A stretch of 64,000 nucleotides of DNA from Pisolithus tinctorius (GCA_024663395.1 JANFAH010000046.1:124001-188000), one strand, 5' to 3'. Positions 30,001-42,433 are shown, counted from the stretch's first letter. Translations and numbers: made by a program. The notes: generated by a model from the sequence alone, not told the origin.

Positions 30001-31244
30001 ATGTCTTCCCAGCACAAGAACACAACCCCCCAACCAACCCCAGGCCACTCCTGTGACTATTCCCAAGTCACAGGTGATGCATTGGTTGTCCTTATCAATG
30101 ACTCAGCTGACACCAAATGTGAAAAGAATGTGGAGAAGGTTCATCAATGGGAGGAGGTGGAGCAGAGAGAGAGGGAGTGTGAGGTGGAGCATAAGGCCAA
30201 ATGAGAGGAGGCCAAATGACAAAAAGTGGAAGAGGTGCAACTGGAGGCAAAGCAGAGGCAGAGAGAAGAGGAGGAAGCACAGAGGAAGAAGGCAGCAGAG
30301 GAAGAGGCTGAGAGGCAGAGGCAGAAAGTGGCAGCAGAGGAGGATGAGAGGCAGAGGCAGAGGGCCCAGGCCAGGCAGGATGAGGCTGTGCAAAAGTGAG
30401 TGACAGAGTACTGTGAGTCAGGCAGAGCTGACTTGTATTTTTATTTTACTTCACTTTCATTTCAGGTTAAGTGGCACAGTGTACGATGTCAACACTGCCA
30501 GAGGGTCCCTGGGACCTCTGTGGTGGTCACTGTGACCAGGCAGCCCCCCTGCACTCACTGTGTAGCAAGTCTGACAGCAGGGCAGTGTGAGCCAGGACAG
30601 GGCAAGACCAGAGCCTGCATGCCCTGCCACAAGAAGAAAAAGGTATGTAGCTGGATGAGGGAGGACACAGTGGCAGGACCATCACAGAAGAGAGTGGGGA
30701 CAGGAAGCTCCCAAGGGGAGAAGAAGAAGAGGCCATGAGGGAAGAGGAAGGAGAGAGCAATGGAGATGAAGAGGCAGATGACAAGCAGGAGGTAGGTGGA
30801 GAAGATGAGGAGGAGCCAGAGATGCTGCATGAGGGACCCTCAGGAGCAGGGGTCTCCTCCTGGTGGGCAGAGTGGGAGTGGGAGTGGCAGCTGCAGGCTG
30901 TGGAGAGGTATGTGGAGGTGCATGAGAGGGCTGTGACAGCCTTCAAGAGGATGGCAAGGGCAGCTGAGTGGATGGTGGAGGCCATGGAGTGGACAGAATG
31001 GGCAGAGATGAGGAGGAGGGAGGATGTGTGTGAGGCCGAGATGGCCAAGTTTGAGCACACAGGAGGAGGATGGAAGAGGCCACAGTCAGAGGTGGTGGAG
31101 GACAAGAATGATGAAGCAGATGAAGGTGTGGATGGGGACAACAAGGAAGAGGAGGAAGTTGGAAGAGGGCAGGAAGTTGGAGGAGAGCAAGAAGGCAGAG
31201 AAGAACAGGAGGGTGGCAGAGAGGAACAGGTGATGGAGGAGTAG
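30001..31244 (+). pseudogene. Antisense accessory gene (Zn-cluster protein) of the truncated chromovirus
   Basis: It starts ATGTCTTCCCAGCAC at 30001. Exon 1 encodes MSSQHKNTTPQPTPGH and a long Glu/Arg/Lys-rich coil. An intron at 30396-30465 (GTGAGT..TTCAG) leads to VYDVNTA and VPGTSVVVTVTRQPPC. The cysteine cluster is C-x2-C-x8-C-x9-C-x2-C-x6-C (CTHC, C, CMPCHKKKKVC). A final acidic part contains EWQLQAVERYVEVHERAV and ends EEQVMEE. One C is missing after AACACTGCC compared with element 2, shifting the frame, and further stops occur (TGA after EHKAK). It faces pol tail-to-tail. It is orthologous to the minus-strand gene at 51252-52465. Confidence 0.75.
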
Positions 31245-31439
31245 GGTAGTTTTCTTTTTTCTTTTGTCTTTTTGTTTTTAGTTTGTATATTTTTGTACTA
31301 CTAGAAAACAGACTTGTGATTTTATTTGTGGTTCTGAGAAGTAAGGCAGATGAGCAGAGGAAATTCTAAAGTACTTAAGGTAGTTCAGTAAGGGGCAGAG
31401 TTGGCCTGTGGAGGAAGGTTATGTGGGCAGAGTATTATG

Positions 31440-32905
31440 GTGGAGGTTGATATGGGCCAGGTTTGTGCAGATAGCATTCATGGAAAGCAGTGACTATGTT
31501 GGAAGCATCATCTAGCTCAGTTGCAAGCAACCAAGAGGTTTTCTTTGTTGGTGTTCTCGTAACCAGCCCAGTGGACTAGATACAAGAGCTGACAGTGGCA
31601 GTGATGGCAGTCCACCTTAGAGTCAAGTATCTCTGACACTTTGTACTCAAGGTCACCATTGACATCCACTGGTGGAGGTGGAGGTTGTTGTTGGTTTGGG
31701 AAAGGGTTAGCCACTGCAGTTTCCAGTTGCAAGACATGGAAGACTGGGTGTACTGAGTGCATAGAGTCAGGGAGCTTAAGGGTGACAGAGTGTGTACCTG
31801 GCCTGGCCAAGATGGTGAACAGACCTAAGTACTTTTCAGAGAGTTTTTCTGAGGGGTGAGTGGAGCGGAAGTACTTGGCTTTGACATAGGCCTGTTCTCT
31901 GACCTTGAACTCAGGCAGAGGTATACATTTGGCATCTGCTGGACCCTGGTAGCACTGCTGTGCAGCAGACTTTTCAGAGCAGAGGAAGTCATGGAGGGTG
32001 GAGAGCTTGATGACATAGTCATGAGCCTGTGGAGAGGTGAAGTCTTGGTCAGGGACCACAGACAGGTTTGGATGGTATCCCTTATTAGCAAAGAAAGGAG
32101 AAACTCCAGTAGTCACACTTGGTGCATTGTTGAAGGCAAACTCTGCTAGGGGCAAAAGCTCAGCCCAGTTGTCTTGTTGGTAATTACAGTAGATGCAGAG
32201 GTACTGCTCGAGGGTCTGGTTCATCCACTTGGTCTGGCCATTGCCTTCTGGGTGGTAACCTGAAGTGAAGTGAAGACACATATCAAGGGCCTTTCCTAGA
32301 GAGTGGAAGAAGTGAGAGATGAACTCAGGACCTCTGTTGGAGGTGACATTAGCAGGTACTCTGTGCTTGGAGAAGACATGGGTAAGGAAGAGCTTAGCAA
32401 GTTCAGCAGAGGTGACAGAGTTGTGGGTGGGGATGAACACCACTTGCTTTGAGAGGCAGTCCACTACCACAAGGATGGCATAGTAACCATTGGAGTTGGG
32501 GAGGTGTTCAATGAAGTCCATGGAGATGGAGTTCCAAGGCCTCTCTGGGACAGGGAGTTGCTTCAGTAGGCCATAGGGGCAGTGACATGGAGTTTTGCTC
32601 CATCCACAGGTGGTGCAGGACCTGATGTACTCTTTCACATTGGAGCAGAGGCTAGCCCACATGTAGTCCCTGCAGACGAGTTCCAGGGTGCAGTTTTGCC
32701 CAAAATGGCCTGCTAGAGGGTGGTCATGCTTGAACTGAAGCACTCAGAGGTGGAGACTATCAATGTCAGGAACAAAGATGTGACTGTCAATGTGGAGTAG
32801 ACTGTCAGAGTCCAGGGACCACCAAGGCTTAGTCAGAGTTGGGAGGTGACTGGTGGAGACAGGGTCAGAGGGTAAGTGTAAGGCTGTAGTTGGGCTGTCT
32901 CAAGC
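31440..32905 (-). pseudogene. pol: Chromovirus integrase and chromodomain (3' part of pol)
   Basis: The longest open piece is 31517-32743 (408 codons). It has an integrase zinc-binding region (HDHPLAGHFG..CTTCG), then SMDFIEHLPNS (first D), NVTSNRGPEFISHF where the second catalytic D is N, and HPEGNGQTKWMNQ where the catalytic E is K. A GPF-like tail (EKLSEKYLGLFTILA) and chromodomain residues YKVSEILDSK and YLVHWAGYENTNKENLL follow. Two of three catalytic residues are substituted, both by G-to-A type changes, so the protein could not be active. Confidence 0.82.
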
Positions 32906-33007
32906 TCATGCACACAAAGTGTACCATACCAAAGCCCTCCAGGTGCTCCTGGACGCACATTGGGAAAGCATGTGATGTAGTTATTATTCACAAGTGACTC
33001 TACAGGT

Positions 33008-33077
33008 GATTCTATCGAGTGAGTGTGAGTCCAAGTTTATGGGATTCTATCGAGGGAGTGTGAGTCTAAATTTATGG
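33008..33077 (+). repeat. Two tandem 35-bp repeats
   Basis: GATTCTATCGAGTGAGTGTG and GATTCTATCGAGGGAGTGTG start consecutive 35-bp copies. They lie in the transition between the truncated chromovirus and the Helitron and keep one CpG each. Confidence 0.75.
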
Positions 33078-33458
33078 TCTATTGGGTGGATACAGGGCAG
33101 TATCTGGTGTGAAAAAACTAACATGATGTAGACGATGACATCATGGGGGCCTTGGTATGCTAATCTGTGTAAGACGCAGTTGTTGTGGAGTCAAGGTTTG
33201 TGAGGCATTCTAACTCATTGCAGAGATCATGCTGCAAATGCCTGAGTGCACACTGGGGCAAGAACAAGTGTAGTATAGTGAGGCCGGACAGTGAATGAGC
33301 TCAGGATAGCATGACATAGGCATGTTGCACGCCCCTAGCACTAGCCAAATCAATGATGATTTTTATCGAGAGTTGTTCCCTAAGCCTTGTAATCGGTAAA
33401 GGGCCACCCAGGGACTACAGGTACTTGTTGATGGGTAATGCAGAATTTGCCTGCATGG

Positions 33459-34796
33459 TCAGAAAAATAGGAAAATGTATATGGTTGGGGAAACACAGTG
33501 ACGATGTGGTGCTTCTTCTCCTGGTAACTGTAGTGTAGATGCCGGAATGGCAATGTACACACAATGAATAACACATTTTTCATCCACAGTACCGAAGATG
33601 ATGTCGCACACAGTACCACGAGCACCATTGACAACCCTCCCTGCAACAGAAAGATTCTCCATGATAAGAACAGGCATGCCAGGGAACAAGGGGAGACAAC
33701 CCAGGCAATCCTTAGATTCTTTTGGTCGGATCAGTGCCAATCGGTCATCCTCTTCACCTGTGAGGCATTGCCAGTCCATCACAGAAGTGTTCAGCATTAT
33801 AATACTGAAATGGTACTCCGGCTTTATGAGCAAAGGATCTTGCCATCTCTTTGTTCCAGTGGTCACGCAGTCGACATTCACCAAAAACGATGCAGGTGTC
33901 AGAAAACTGCAAGAACTGTTTCCTTACAGGTCCTATATAATTCTGGAAGTAGCCTTCGCTGCAAGCAGTGCCAATTGGAAGGTATGCTGGACATTGTAGT
34001 AGTGGCAGCACCTATTCTTATCTGTCCCAGCATTTCAATGAATATAGGATCCGCTTTAGCCTGTTCATTTTGAATCAATTGTATGACATGAGTCAAGGAT
34101 CTCCATAGAAATGCTCTGAACAGTTGCCATTGACTTTTCACCATTTCAAATGAACATCTCGATAAGTTGTTGATCACAGTGTGGGAATACAATGCAGTGC
34201 CATTCACTGGACAAAGTTGGGCCATATCACCAGCAAAGATGACATTGATGCCTCTGAAAGGTAAGTCCTTTTTAGTACACTCCCCTGCTTTTGTGAGGCT
34301 GATTCGATTTGTGATATTGGATAGCAACTCTGCAGATACCATCAATACCTCATCCAATACTAAATACATGACATCTCCACCATATGTCTTGTAATTCATC
34401 CATATCAACATTTCGGACATCATTGCCCTGACATTTTTGTTCTTTCATCAGGGAATGTGTATTCATAAGGGTAAGGGCATGAATGGTGTATCCGTTAATA
34501 AGACAAGCAGCAATACCCATTGGTGCGCTCAACAGGATTTTGCAGGACCAACCAAGCTGCTCAAAGGTGTTGACAATCGCTCGAATGACATGACTCTTGC
34601 CCGAGCCCCTGAGACCCATAAGGAACATTAACATTTGTTCTGGGTTGTTCTGCAGCAGGTGCTCAATTACAATTGTAAAGGCACATCTTTGCTCTGTGTT
34701 GTGTTGTAAAGACCACTTCGTGATCATGTGCAATAGAAAGGACTCTCCATTAGTTTTCTCCATGATGGAGTCCAGAACAAATTGTTGAGGCTGCAA
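33459..34796 (-). pseudogene. Helitron PIF1-type helicase domain
   Basis: Walker A is seen in MGLRGSGKSHVIRAIVNTF and the following LLSAPMGIAACLINGYTIHA is motif Ia-like. DEVLMVSAELL is a Walker B-like acidic motif, and FRGINVIFAGDMAQLCPVNG is the GDxxQLxPV motif III. The C-terminal part has GMPVLIMENLSVAGRVVNGA, a typical PIF1/Helitron feature. At least two frame changes separate these pieces (34796-34350, 34423-33899, 33884-33459). Confidence 0.85.
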
Positions 34797-35313
34797 GGCA
34801 GTGACAGAAATTGCAGGAGAATAGCTTTGTTGGCAGTTCGTGGATGTTTCTGATTTCCGTGGTAGTTGTCACTAAACTCCCCTTCACAAGCTTTGTCTGG
34901 ACATTTTCATTTTTGCTGGGAATTCATGTAGGTGTTATGAAGTGAAATTTGATCCTCAACATCGACAGAAACCTCGATAATGCATCCATGGCTTTCAGAG
35001 TCTCGCCCATCTCCTCATTCTTGGTCATGAAGGATGCACAACATCATGATAATGTCAATCTCATCCTGCGGTATCGCAGGTGTTGCAGTGTTACTGTAAT
35101 CTTCACAAGCCAATGACTGCACATTGGCATCCAGTGCGAGGTCCAAGTCCATATCCAGAATAAGCGCCTCCCTCAACAATTCAACGTCAACTTCACTAGA
35201 ATTTGGCAGATGAAAGGTTGTAGATGCCTTTGCATGTAACGACTTGGAGTTATAATCATTGCACTCTGTATCCTTTGCATCCTTACATTCTAATTTGATT
35301 ATGAAGTTGGATA

Positions 35314-37070
35314 TCAAATGAGAAGATGTCTCTGAAACTGGTAAGTGTCAAAGGCTTCTGTCCAACTGGTGTAACTCTGCAGCAGGTCAGAGGGTTTATG
35401 CCACAGCCAGAAGAGAAGTAACATGGTGCGGCAGAACTCTTCCATGCAGGAATCCAACCTCCATGGCAGTGGGATGGAATCGCCTATCAAACAGGCACAA
35501 TGAATGTGTTTGATCAGGCTGATGAGCAGGATGGTTAAACCCACCGATGCCCCAGGGATCAAGATGTGGAAACACCGCACTCAAGAACCCAGGTGAATTC
35601 TCATTCATCAACTCAGAACCAGTATGACTAACTAAAAAACTCTTATGATTCAATGCATGGGCCAGGGCGGCCACCCTTCATAGTGCAGCAGGACTGCTCA
35701 GAGCGATCACCATCAGTATATGTGACTGTTTCAGTAACCAAATCCATTGCCAATGCAGACCAATCAAACATGACCTCCAGAATCACTTGCCTCATCCTCA
35801 TCCCAAAGATGGGTGATCTCTATCCCCTGCAAAACCCCAGAATCCTCACTGCTGTTTACCAACACCGCCAAATTTTCGAGACTGAATGAAATACCATTCT
35901 TCATATACCATTCATTATTTGATGTTAACCACTTGATGATACATTTAACTCTTGATTTACTGACAAGAACCAGAGGAAACCTCCGTAATGCATCCACACT
36001 TGGACAGAAAGAACCGCCAGCAAACACCACACACACAGTCCCACACAAATTACTTGGCATCAGAGGAAGGACATTTGACAATGCGGATGGATCCTGGGGT
36101 AAGAGAGCCACATTACCTCTATTAAAGCACTGACTTGCATCCTCAGGAACATGACCTCCCAGAATGCTCTTCATTTGATAATGATGAGTGATAACAGTAG
36201 CTTGACACACTGCAATGAGCATGATCTCCAGTGGACTTGTGGCATGGATACTTTCCCGAACCTCCTGCAGCAACTCACTGTGACCATAATATTGAAAATT
36301 TGCAATGGAATCCTTTGGTTGTCACAGGGCCTTGCCTGTCAATGCCTTCCAACATGAAATGCACATCCCAACCTCAGCGACATCATCCAAACAATGCATA
36401 CCGCATGGACAGAGAATCGCTCCATGATATTCTTCTATGTCATATGCCTGGGGTCGACATGAAGATGGTAACCAATCCTTCCTCAACACCAAAGTGCTTC
36501 AGTGGAAGGAATAATATCTGAAAGGTCATGACACTGGAACATTTGTGCACAGACAGCACAGACTCCCTCAGCAAGACCCTGCAGTGACATGAGCTTCTGC
36601 CAATCATGGACGATGTCCAGCTTTTTGCTCGACGATATGATAGGGGGATAAGGACACGATCCCTCATCACATCCCCCCCCTACTAACTGTTGATGTCGAG
36701 CCAACTTTGCACTTCTATCCACAGCTCTGACATCTGCAACGTTTTGCTCAAGTGAAATTGCCAGTTGCAAAGCAGGAAAGAGGCATCTCCCTCTCTGAGC
36801 AGTTTTAAGCTGTTGAAACACATACAACAGCAATGGACAAGCAGCTGAACACTCGTGAACGTGGAGGGCATCAACACACCCCTGACAGTGCAGACAACGA
36901 AGCAGAACCACTCTGTGAAATGCCACAATAGATTTAATATCCTTCAATGTCAGGAAGGGGTAGTGTTCCACAAACTTGTGCACTGAGTCTGTGCAACATA
37001 CCAACAACGATCCTCTAGGGTACACAGACTCGGCAGTAAATTCCTTGTGTATAGCAACACAGTCCAGCAT
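35314..37070 (-). pseudogene. Helitron Rep and upstream DUF6570-like region
   Basis: The pieces at 36483-37070, 35764-36273, 35396-35674 and 35314-35580 lie in several frames. VLVSKSRVKCIIKWLTSNNE is typical of the DUF6570-like domain of fungal Helitron polyproteins. The Rep part has FPHLDPWGIGGFNHP and MEEFCRTMLLLFWLWHKPSD. Coding continuity is lost and the protein cannot be functional. Confidence 0.7.
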
Positions 37071-37405
37071 ATATTCTCGTCAAATAAACTCATAGCTGAT
37101 AGCAGCAACATCGCTGGCACCAGCTGCGTCAATACACAAGTGACACACGCCACTGTCCATGGTTGTCTGCATGACATTATCTGACATGACATGTACAAAC
37201 AAAATGCAGGAACCCCAACACAACCAGTCCCCATCCCCTGAAAGGAAATTGCATGTGATCAGACTTAACAGTCTGGTATGATTGTTGAGGACAAAGAGTT
37301 TGCAGACCTGGCCTGATGGCATCCAGGAATATGGTATTCACACAGTAAGACTTAGAGACAAAAGATGTCTATCTAAATTTTTGAGATGACATTTATATAT
37401 GAGGA

Positions 37406-37433
37406 GGCATGTGATACCTTGGTATCACATGCC
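37406..37433. repeat. Perfect 13-bp-arm hairpin near the Helitron 5' side
   Basis: GGCATGTGATACC, TT, GGTATCACATGCC form a perfect inverted repeat. On the plus strand CTAA follows four bases later (37438-37441), a CTRR-like end. Confidence 0.8.
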
Positions 37434-37555
37434 CATACTAAGTAGCTCCTATTTTTGGAGCATAACCCCTAACACCCTCCCCTGCAGAGCTGAACCAGGC
37501 TCGGAAAGTAAAGAGAAAAGAAAGAGATGAGGAGAAAAGAAAAGAAAAAAGACAA

Positions 37556-37990
37556 TTGTGCAAAGGTTAGGCTTCATGAACTAATACTTTGTATAGCATT
37601 ACATTTGCACAAATATTAAGTGCAGGAAATGTACACAAAATAGTGCAGGACAACTTACAGTAGTGCAGGAAAACTTGCAGTAGGTGGAAATGTACTTCCA
37701 GTAGTGCAGGACAGTCTACACATGATTATGTAATGATTATGTAATACAAAGTGCGCCATGAAAATCTTCATAGTGCTGTATACACAGACACCTCCCCTCC
37801 ATGACAATATATAATACCAAACAGTGTGAGGCCAATTGCTTGAAGCAAAAAAAAAAATACTATGATATGATAAGTACAAGCAAAGAGTTAGGTACAGTAC
37901 AATGTAAGATACTGTAGCATTAAGCCACACATGCTTATGTAATACATTGGTGTGCCATGAAAAATTTTGCACTCATGAGCTTGCTTCCTC
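37556..37990. repeat. Dispersed non-coding repeat (copy 1)
   Basis: The sequence with TAGCATTACATTTGCACAAA and TTATGTAATGATTATGTAAT recurs in inverted orientation at 55580-55870. A partial third copy (TTATGTAATACATT onward) is at about 37932-37985. No coding capacity is seen. It may be an LTR or miniature-element remnant. Confidence 0.65.
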
Positions 37991-38023
37991 CCAACTAATC
38001 ACACATCACAAATCTCTGCCATA

Positions 38024-39760
38024 ATGCTGAAAGTGACCAATAATGATAAGATGGAGGACTGTAAGCAATCTAGTAGTCTGTTACTATTACTGACATATTA
38101 TACAGTCTTTGCTTGTTTGTCTGCAGACACTGCATTCATGTCTGCTCTCCAGGCAAACACAGTTTCAGTGCAGCAAGATCAGTGTATTGCTTGTGCTGCA
38201 GAGCAGGCACAGTTACCACTACAGCTTTGACTGTAAGTATTCATTGCACTTGTGTCCATCATGATCTCTGCACACTCAGGATTAGCTGGAAGACTTTTGG
38301 CACCTGTTTGCTCATCATACAGACAAGGCACCACTGCAACTGTCTGGTGCTGTGTGTGCATATCAGAAGTGGAAGAAAGAGCACTGTAATGCAGAGCATA
38401 GTGCAAAGTGGACATTGGTGAGTGCCACTTTCAATCCATGTGATTGCAATTTTCTAAGACAAGTTACCAGGCAATGATCTTGGTCTTAAGGATCATGCCT
38501 TGCCCTATGCCAAGTTGGCTGACATCATCCCTGACCTTGCCATCATCTACCATGACCATGAGGAGGCTAGGCAGCACAAAAGGGGAGCCATTCTTGTTGA
38601 TGCTGGAAATGAGGACCTCATTGCTGGTGCCACTTCACCCACCCTTGTTGTCCCACTTGAAGGTGAGGACTGGTATGTGGTCACTCCTGAAAAGAGTGCC
38701 ATATTTGTCAACACAGAAGGTGGGTCCTTTATGATATATTTGATTAATGTCTGGCTCATTGTGCATGTACTAGGGGAAGTTGAGCTTGTTGTCATTCGTG
38801 GTTGCTGTGGGACTCATCCTGACATATTGGAATATGTCAATGGTGTTATATCTGAAGCAGCCAATGATCATAAGGGTGGCCATGTGTTATGCTTGACTGG
38901 AGTCAAGATGTAGGGAGAGCTCAAATGCAGACAATTGGTTTCTACTGAGGCAACAGCTGCAGTAAACCTTTGTAAATGACAAAGGATTTGGTCAATGCCA
39001 GTAAGAGTGGTCCTGGTTAGGGACACTGAGGGTGAAGTTCTGAGGACAACTGCATATAATTGAGCAGCTCAAGTCCTGGGTTTCCAGGACTTGAGCTGGC
39101 AAGCTAAATACTACAAGAAAACAGACCATGAGGCATCTGCATGTACTGAGGTAACTATGCCATTGGTTGAACAACAATGACACATGTCCAAAGCATGTTG
39201 TGAGAACATATCACTAGTGGTGGAAACAGAGAGCCATTGGACCAAGGAGAAGATGGCTCTAAAAGGAAAAGTGTCCAATGGATCAAACACAAGGTAAATG
39301 TACAGTGAAAAGGAAAAGAGTGGGGTGAAACATAACACCATGTAAGTGGTGCATGACAATGGCTTCAATACTGACCAACTCACCCTGTCCAAGCCTTCCC
39401 ATGGGGGTGAACTTATCCAGTATGGTTGGAATGCTGGTGCTCACCATGTTCAAGTCTTTGGCCTTGTCAGGAATTTGACAAAAAAGAATCTTACTAATGA
39501 TGAACATCAGCAGAAGGATGGGGCCATCTTGGTATCCTGGCTCTCACCTGGAATTTGCTGACTACAACATTGCCAGAGGAAGTTGTAGCACCAACTAAGG
39601 CAGCCATTGCAGATGCTGGCCTGCCATTGATGGCATCAAAGGATGATGTCAATGGTAAGTGCATTCTCCTCATAAGATGTAAAGCTAACTATGGCACACT
39701 TAGAACATGGTTATTACTTGGATCTCCCATGTGGTCATCTGCACTTCCAAGATGCTGACT
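38024..39760 (+). pseudogene. Unrecognised decayed multi-exon gene(s)
   Basis: Open pieces on the plus strand encode AKLADIIPDLAIIYHDHEEA, GAILVDAGNEDLIAG, EDWYVVTPEKSAIFVNTEGG (followed by a possible donor), VELVVIRGCCGTHPDILEYV, and then VHDNGFNTDQLTLSKPSHGG and LPEEVVAPTKAAIADAG. The pieces look protein-like and consistent in strand, with plausible short introns, but frames are interrupted. I do not recognise the family. It lies among mobile elements and may belong to one of them. Confidence 0.4.
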
Positions 39761-39806
39761 GATCACCAGCTGAGGCTTACATGTCACAAAATTACAACAA
39801 TCATTC

Positions 39807-40570
39807 CTAAAAGTCCACCTCCTGTTGTCTGAAGATACACTTCTGAGGTTTGACAAATAGATCATTTATCTTCAGCCTTCTAAGCACCTCCAGCATGATC
39901 TTGTCATGTTCCTCCTGATTGTCTGTTTTTGTAAATATCATTAGGTCATTGATGTAGACAATGAGCACATCTTCCATATTGCCAAAGATATCATTCATCA
40001 TGTTCTGGAACATGGTGGGCAAGTTGCAAAGCCTGAAGAACATGACCAGGGGTCCAAAAGCACCATGATGGCATATGAAAGCAGCTTTCCATTCATCTCC
40101 TTCTTTGATCCTAATGTTGTTGTATCCCCAACAAAGATCCATCTTCATGAAGAATTTGCAACCTTTCAACTTGTCTACAAGCTGAGATATTAAAGGGAGC
40201 GGATACAAGTTTTTGACAGTATGCTCTTTTAAATAGCAATAGTCCTGAACCATACACTTCTTTCCATCCTTTTTGGGATGAAGAACACCAGAGAGGTTTG
40301 CAGCAATTTACTTGGCTGAATATAACCCTTCTTGAGCTGTCTGTCAATGAAGTCACTGACTTCTCATTGCTCATCAGGAGAGAGAGGGATCAACATTCCC
40401 TTCTTTGGCACAAATGACTCCTTTAGTTCTATAGTGTGGTCCCAAGGTTTCCTAAGTGGCATGCGCTTGGATTCCTTTTCTGAAAAGACCAATAAATATT
40501 CATGATATGCCTTTGGAACAAGTTCCTCAGGGTTTTGTCTGTTTTTGGTTTGTCCATTCCTAGATTTCAA
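39807..40570 (-). pseudogene. pol: Reverse transcriptase remnant
   Basis: FFMKMDLCWGYNNIRIKEGD and DEWKAAFICHHGAFGPLVMF are RT motifs, and VYINDLMIFTK stands at the YxDD position. The first catalytic Asp is replaced by Asn (GAT/GAC to AAT type change). The upstream piece (40570-40364) has WDHTIELKESFVPKKGMLIP. The fragment ends abruptly. Confidence 0.8.
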
Positions 40571-40650
40571 ATCCAGGTTACATAAGAATCCATGGCTTCT
40601 CTTTCAAGCTTTTCCACCTTGTGTACAAATGAGGGTTTAGGAGCTAGCTG

Positions 40651-40998
40651 TCAGCATCTAGCTGGACATCTTCCCATCCTGACTTCACCAGTTTTCCAAT
40701 CTATCAGCAGGTTGTGCTGATGTAACCAGGTATGACCTAAGATCATGGTACTACCTCCTAGATCAGTTATTTTGGCAAGAAGTTCCTTGTGATGGTCAAG
40801 GTAAGAGACTCGAAGATGAGCCTGATGTGTAATCCTTCCAGTGGAGTTAGGCGAACCATCAACATTAAATATGTCTACTGCTCTTGGCAGCGCCACTTTT
40901 GGAATCCAGTTCCTTTCAACAAAATCCTTATCTATAAATACTCCAGTGGCACCACTATCAAGCAGTGCATTAACCTTGAATGCCAATCCAACATTCAT
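40651..40998 (-). pseudogene. Retropepsin-like protease remnant
   Basis: FKVNALLDSGATGVFIDKDF contains the DSG active site, and STMILGHTWLHQHN matches the ILG flap-end motif typical of Ty3 proteases. The start and the link to RT are lost. Confidence 0.75.
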
Positions 40999-41359
40999 TC
41001 ACAAAATCAAAGGGACCTCCACAGAATCTTTCTAGTTCAGCATGCATCGGGTTTCAGACCATACAGAGGTCCTTGCACTACTACCCTCAAGATCTGGGAG
41101 ATCGAAAGAAACATTTTTTTTGCCTTTTGTTGCAAGTGGAATTAAGCAGGCATGGTTTTACATCTGGCCCCAAGCCCTTTCAGGACTCCACTTCAGATGA
41201 TGTAAAAGTAGGAGAAGAAGAAACAGATTCTGAACCATTAAATAACTCCTGTGGTTCTTTGACATCAAGAAAAGAGAAGTGATTGAAAGAAACTATTGGT
41301 ACACTATTTTTGGTATTTTTATTTTCAACTTTTGTATTTTCTTTTGTATTTTTAGGTCT

Positions 41360-41361
<2 letters not shown>

Positions 41362-41391
<30 letters not shown>

Positions 41392-41397
41392 AAGAAA
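41362..41397 (+). repeat. (AAG)12 microsatellite
   Basis: About 36 bases of AAG repeats, reading as a poly-Ser tract on the minus strand next to the gag knuckle remnant. Confidence 0.9.
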
Positions 41398-41417
41398 CAG
41401 GAACAAGTGTCTGTATG

Positions 41418-42433
41418 CTAGAGTCTGCAGGACCCAATTTCACTGCAGCTCTGATTCTTTAACTGGTTGATATGAGCAATGATCTGCTTGAAGCTCATCC
41501 CCTCCATTGCCTTTAGGTGGGGATCGTGTCCAGTGTCAGTATTTACAGCCCTGACAGGGCGTCCTTGTGGTTGTGCCTGTTTAGGGCACTCGCTTTGATA
41601 ATGACCCTTAAGGCCACATCCAAAACAGGTTATGTGGGACTTGTCCTTAGGGGTCCCTTCCCCTTTCCTTGCCATGGAGCAGCACCTATGTCCATAGGGG
41701 CACCAGCTCTAGGTTGAGTTCCTGTGGTGGAGAAGCAATGAGGTTGGTTTTGAGGCCATACCCTCGAAGAGGAGGCCATCATGTATCAGTGATTTTCAAA
41801 ATTTCTGGCCACCAACTGGAGCTCCATTATGTACTCTTTGTACATGTCTTTTCTTTTCCCCAGATGATGCATGAGGCAGAGCACCTCAGGGTTTATTGCC
41901 TGTTTGAGGCACAGGATAGCCAAGTCATTGGAAGCACTTGCCATCAGCTTCCAACTGTCAAATTCTGCCAAGAAGGCATCCATTTGAGACTGTCCCTGCC
42001 TTGCTTTTTGCATCTTTTTCTGGGCCCAATCTCCATTGTTCATAGGCTGGAAGCGAGAGTTTAGATCAGCCACCACCTCATTGATGGAGGGCCAGTTTGC
42101 ATTTGCCAAGTGGAAATCCAACTTGGCATGAGTATAGTTACTGGCAATTGGACCAGTCATCCAGGTCCAGAATGCCATGCAGTCCTGGCTTGTATAGCAG
42201 TGGACTGCCACTTTGCAGTAGGCTCTCATTCTGATTACCCACTCCTCATATTTTGCTATGGAACCATCAAAAGTTCCAGGTTTGGCAAGACCCCTCTTTG
42301 TGGCGTCAAAGTTGGTTGTCTGCACTGCAGCTGGTGTGGGCATGTATTGTTGCATGGCCTGAGCCATTGCTGCCACCATAGCTTGGACCATGGTGTAATC
42401 AACCTGAGGGGGTTGTGGCTGGTTTGGGTCCAT
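41418..42433 (-). pseudogene. gag: Gag of the fourth Ty3 family
   Basis: It starts MDPNQPQPPQVDYTMVQAMV. The capsid-like segment has KPGTFDGSIAKYEEWVIRMR and FWTWMTGPIASNYTHAKL. A separate frame carries the knuckle CFGCGLKGHYQSEC (CX2CX4HX4C). The frame changes near 41760, so the protein is broken. Confidence 0.8.

Larger units (their letters stand above)
29051..32905 (-). mobile_element. 5'-truncated chromovirus of the element-2 family
   Basis: In minus orientation it comprises the integrase-chromodomain part of pol (32905-31440), an accessory gene on the opposite strand (30001-31244), a poly-G polypurine tract and the 3' LTR (29785-29051). Similarity to element 2 stops near 32900, within the region between RNase H and integrase. 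CpGs of the family are replaced by TpG/CpA almost everywhere. Confidence 0.85.
33380..37324 (-). mobile_element. Decayed Helitron (Rep-helicase) in minus orientation
   Basis: Blocks run in order from high to low coordinates. First comes a Cys-rich N-terminal region (37070-36483, with LRCLHCQGCVDALHVHEC and CAVCAQMFQCH). Next is a DUF6570-like region (36273-35764) with GNVALLPQDPSALSNVLP and LCGTVCVVFAGGSFCP, then a Rep region (35674-35314) with FPHLDPWGIGGFNHP. A PIF1-type helicase (34796-33899) and the helicase C-terminus (33884-33459) follow. Frames are broken at many places. The HUH motif of Rep was not found and the TC and CTRR ends could not be placed with certainty. Confidence 0.8.
39807..42433 (-). 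mobile_element. Ty3-type gag-protease-RT fragment (fourth family)
   Basis: In minus orientation there are Gag (42433-41786), zinc knuckle (41675-41418), retropepsin (40998-40651), and RT start and core (40570-39807). The element stops within RT, just after the VDFL motif. RNase H, integrase and LTRs were not found. It is CpG-depleted. Confidence 0.85.

Noticed and set aside
30095..31144. Minus-strand Leu/Ser/Pro-rich ORFs opposite the accessory gene
   Set aside because: They mirror the Glu/Arg-rich coil on the other strand and have no independent support.
22466..33000. Classical RIP as the cause of the transitions
   Set aside because: Changes seem concentrated at CpG, not CpA, and the organism looks basidiomycete. 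CpG methylation decay explains it; a proper context count was not possible by eye.
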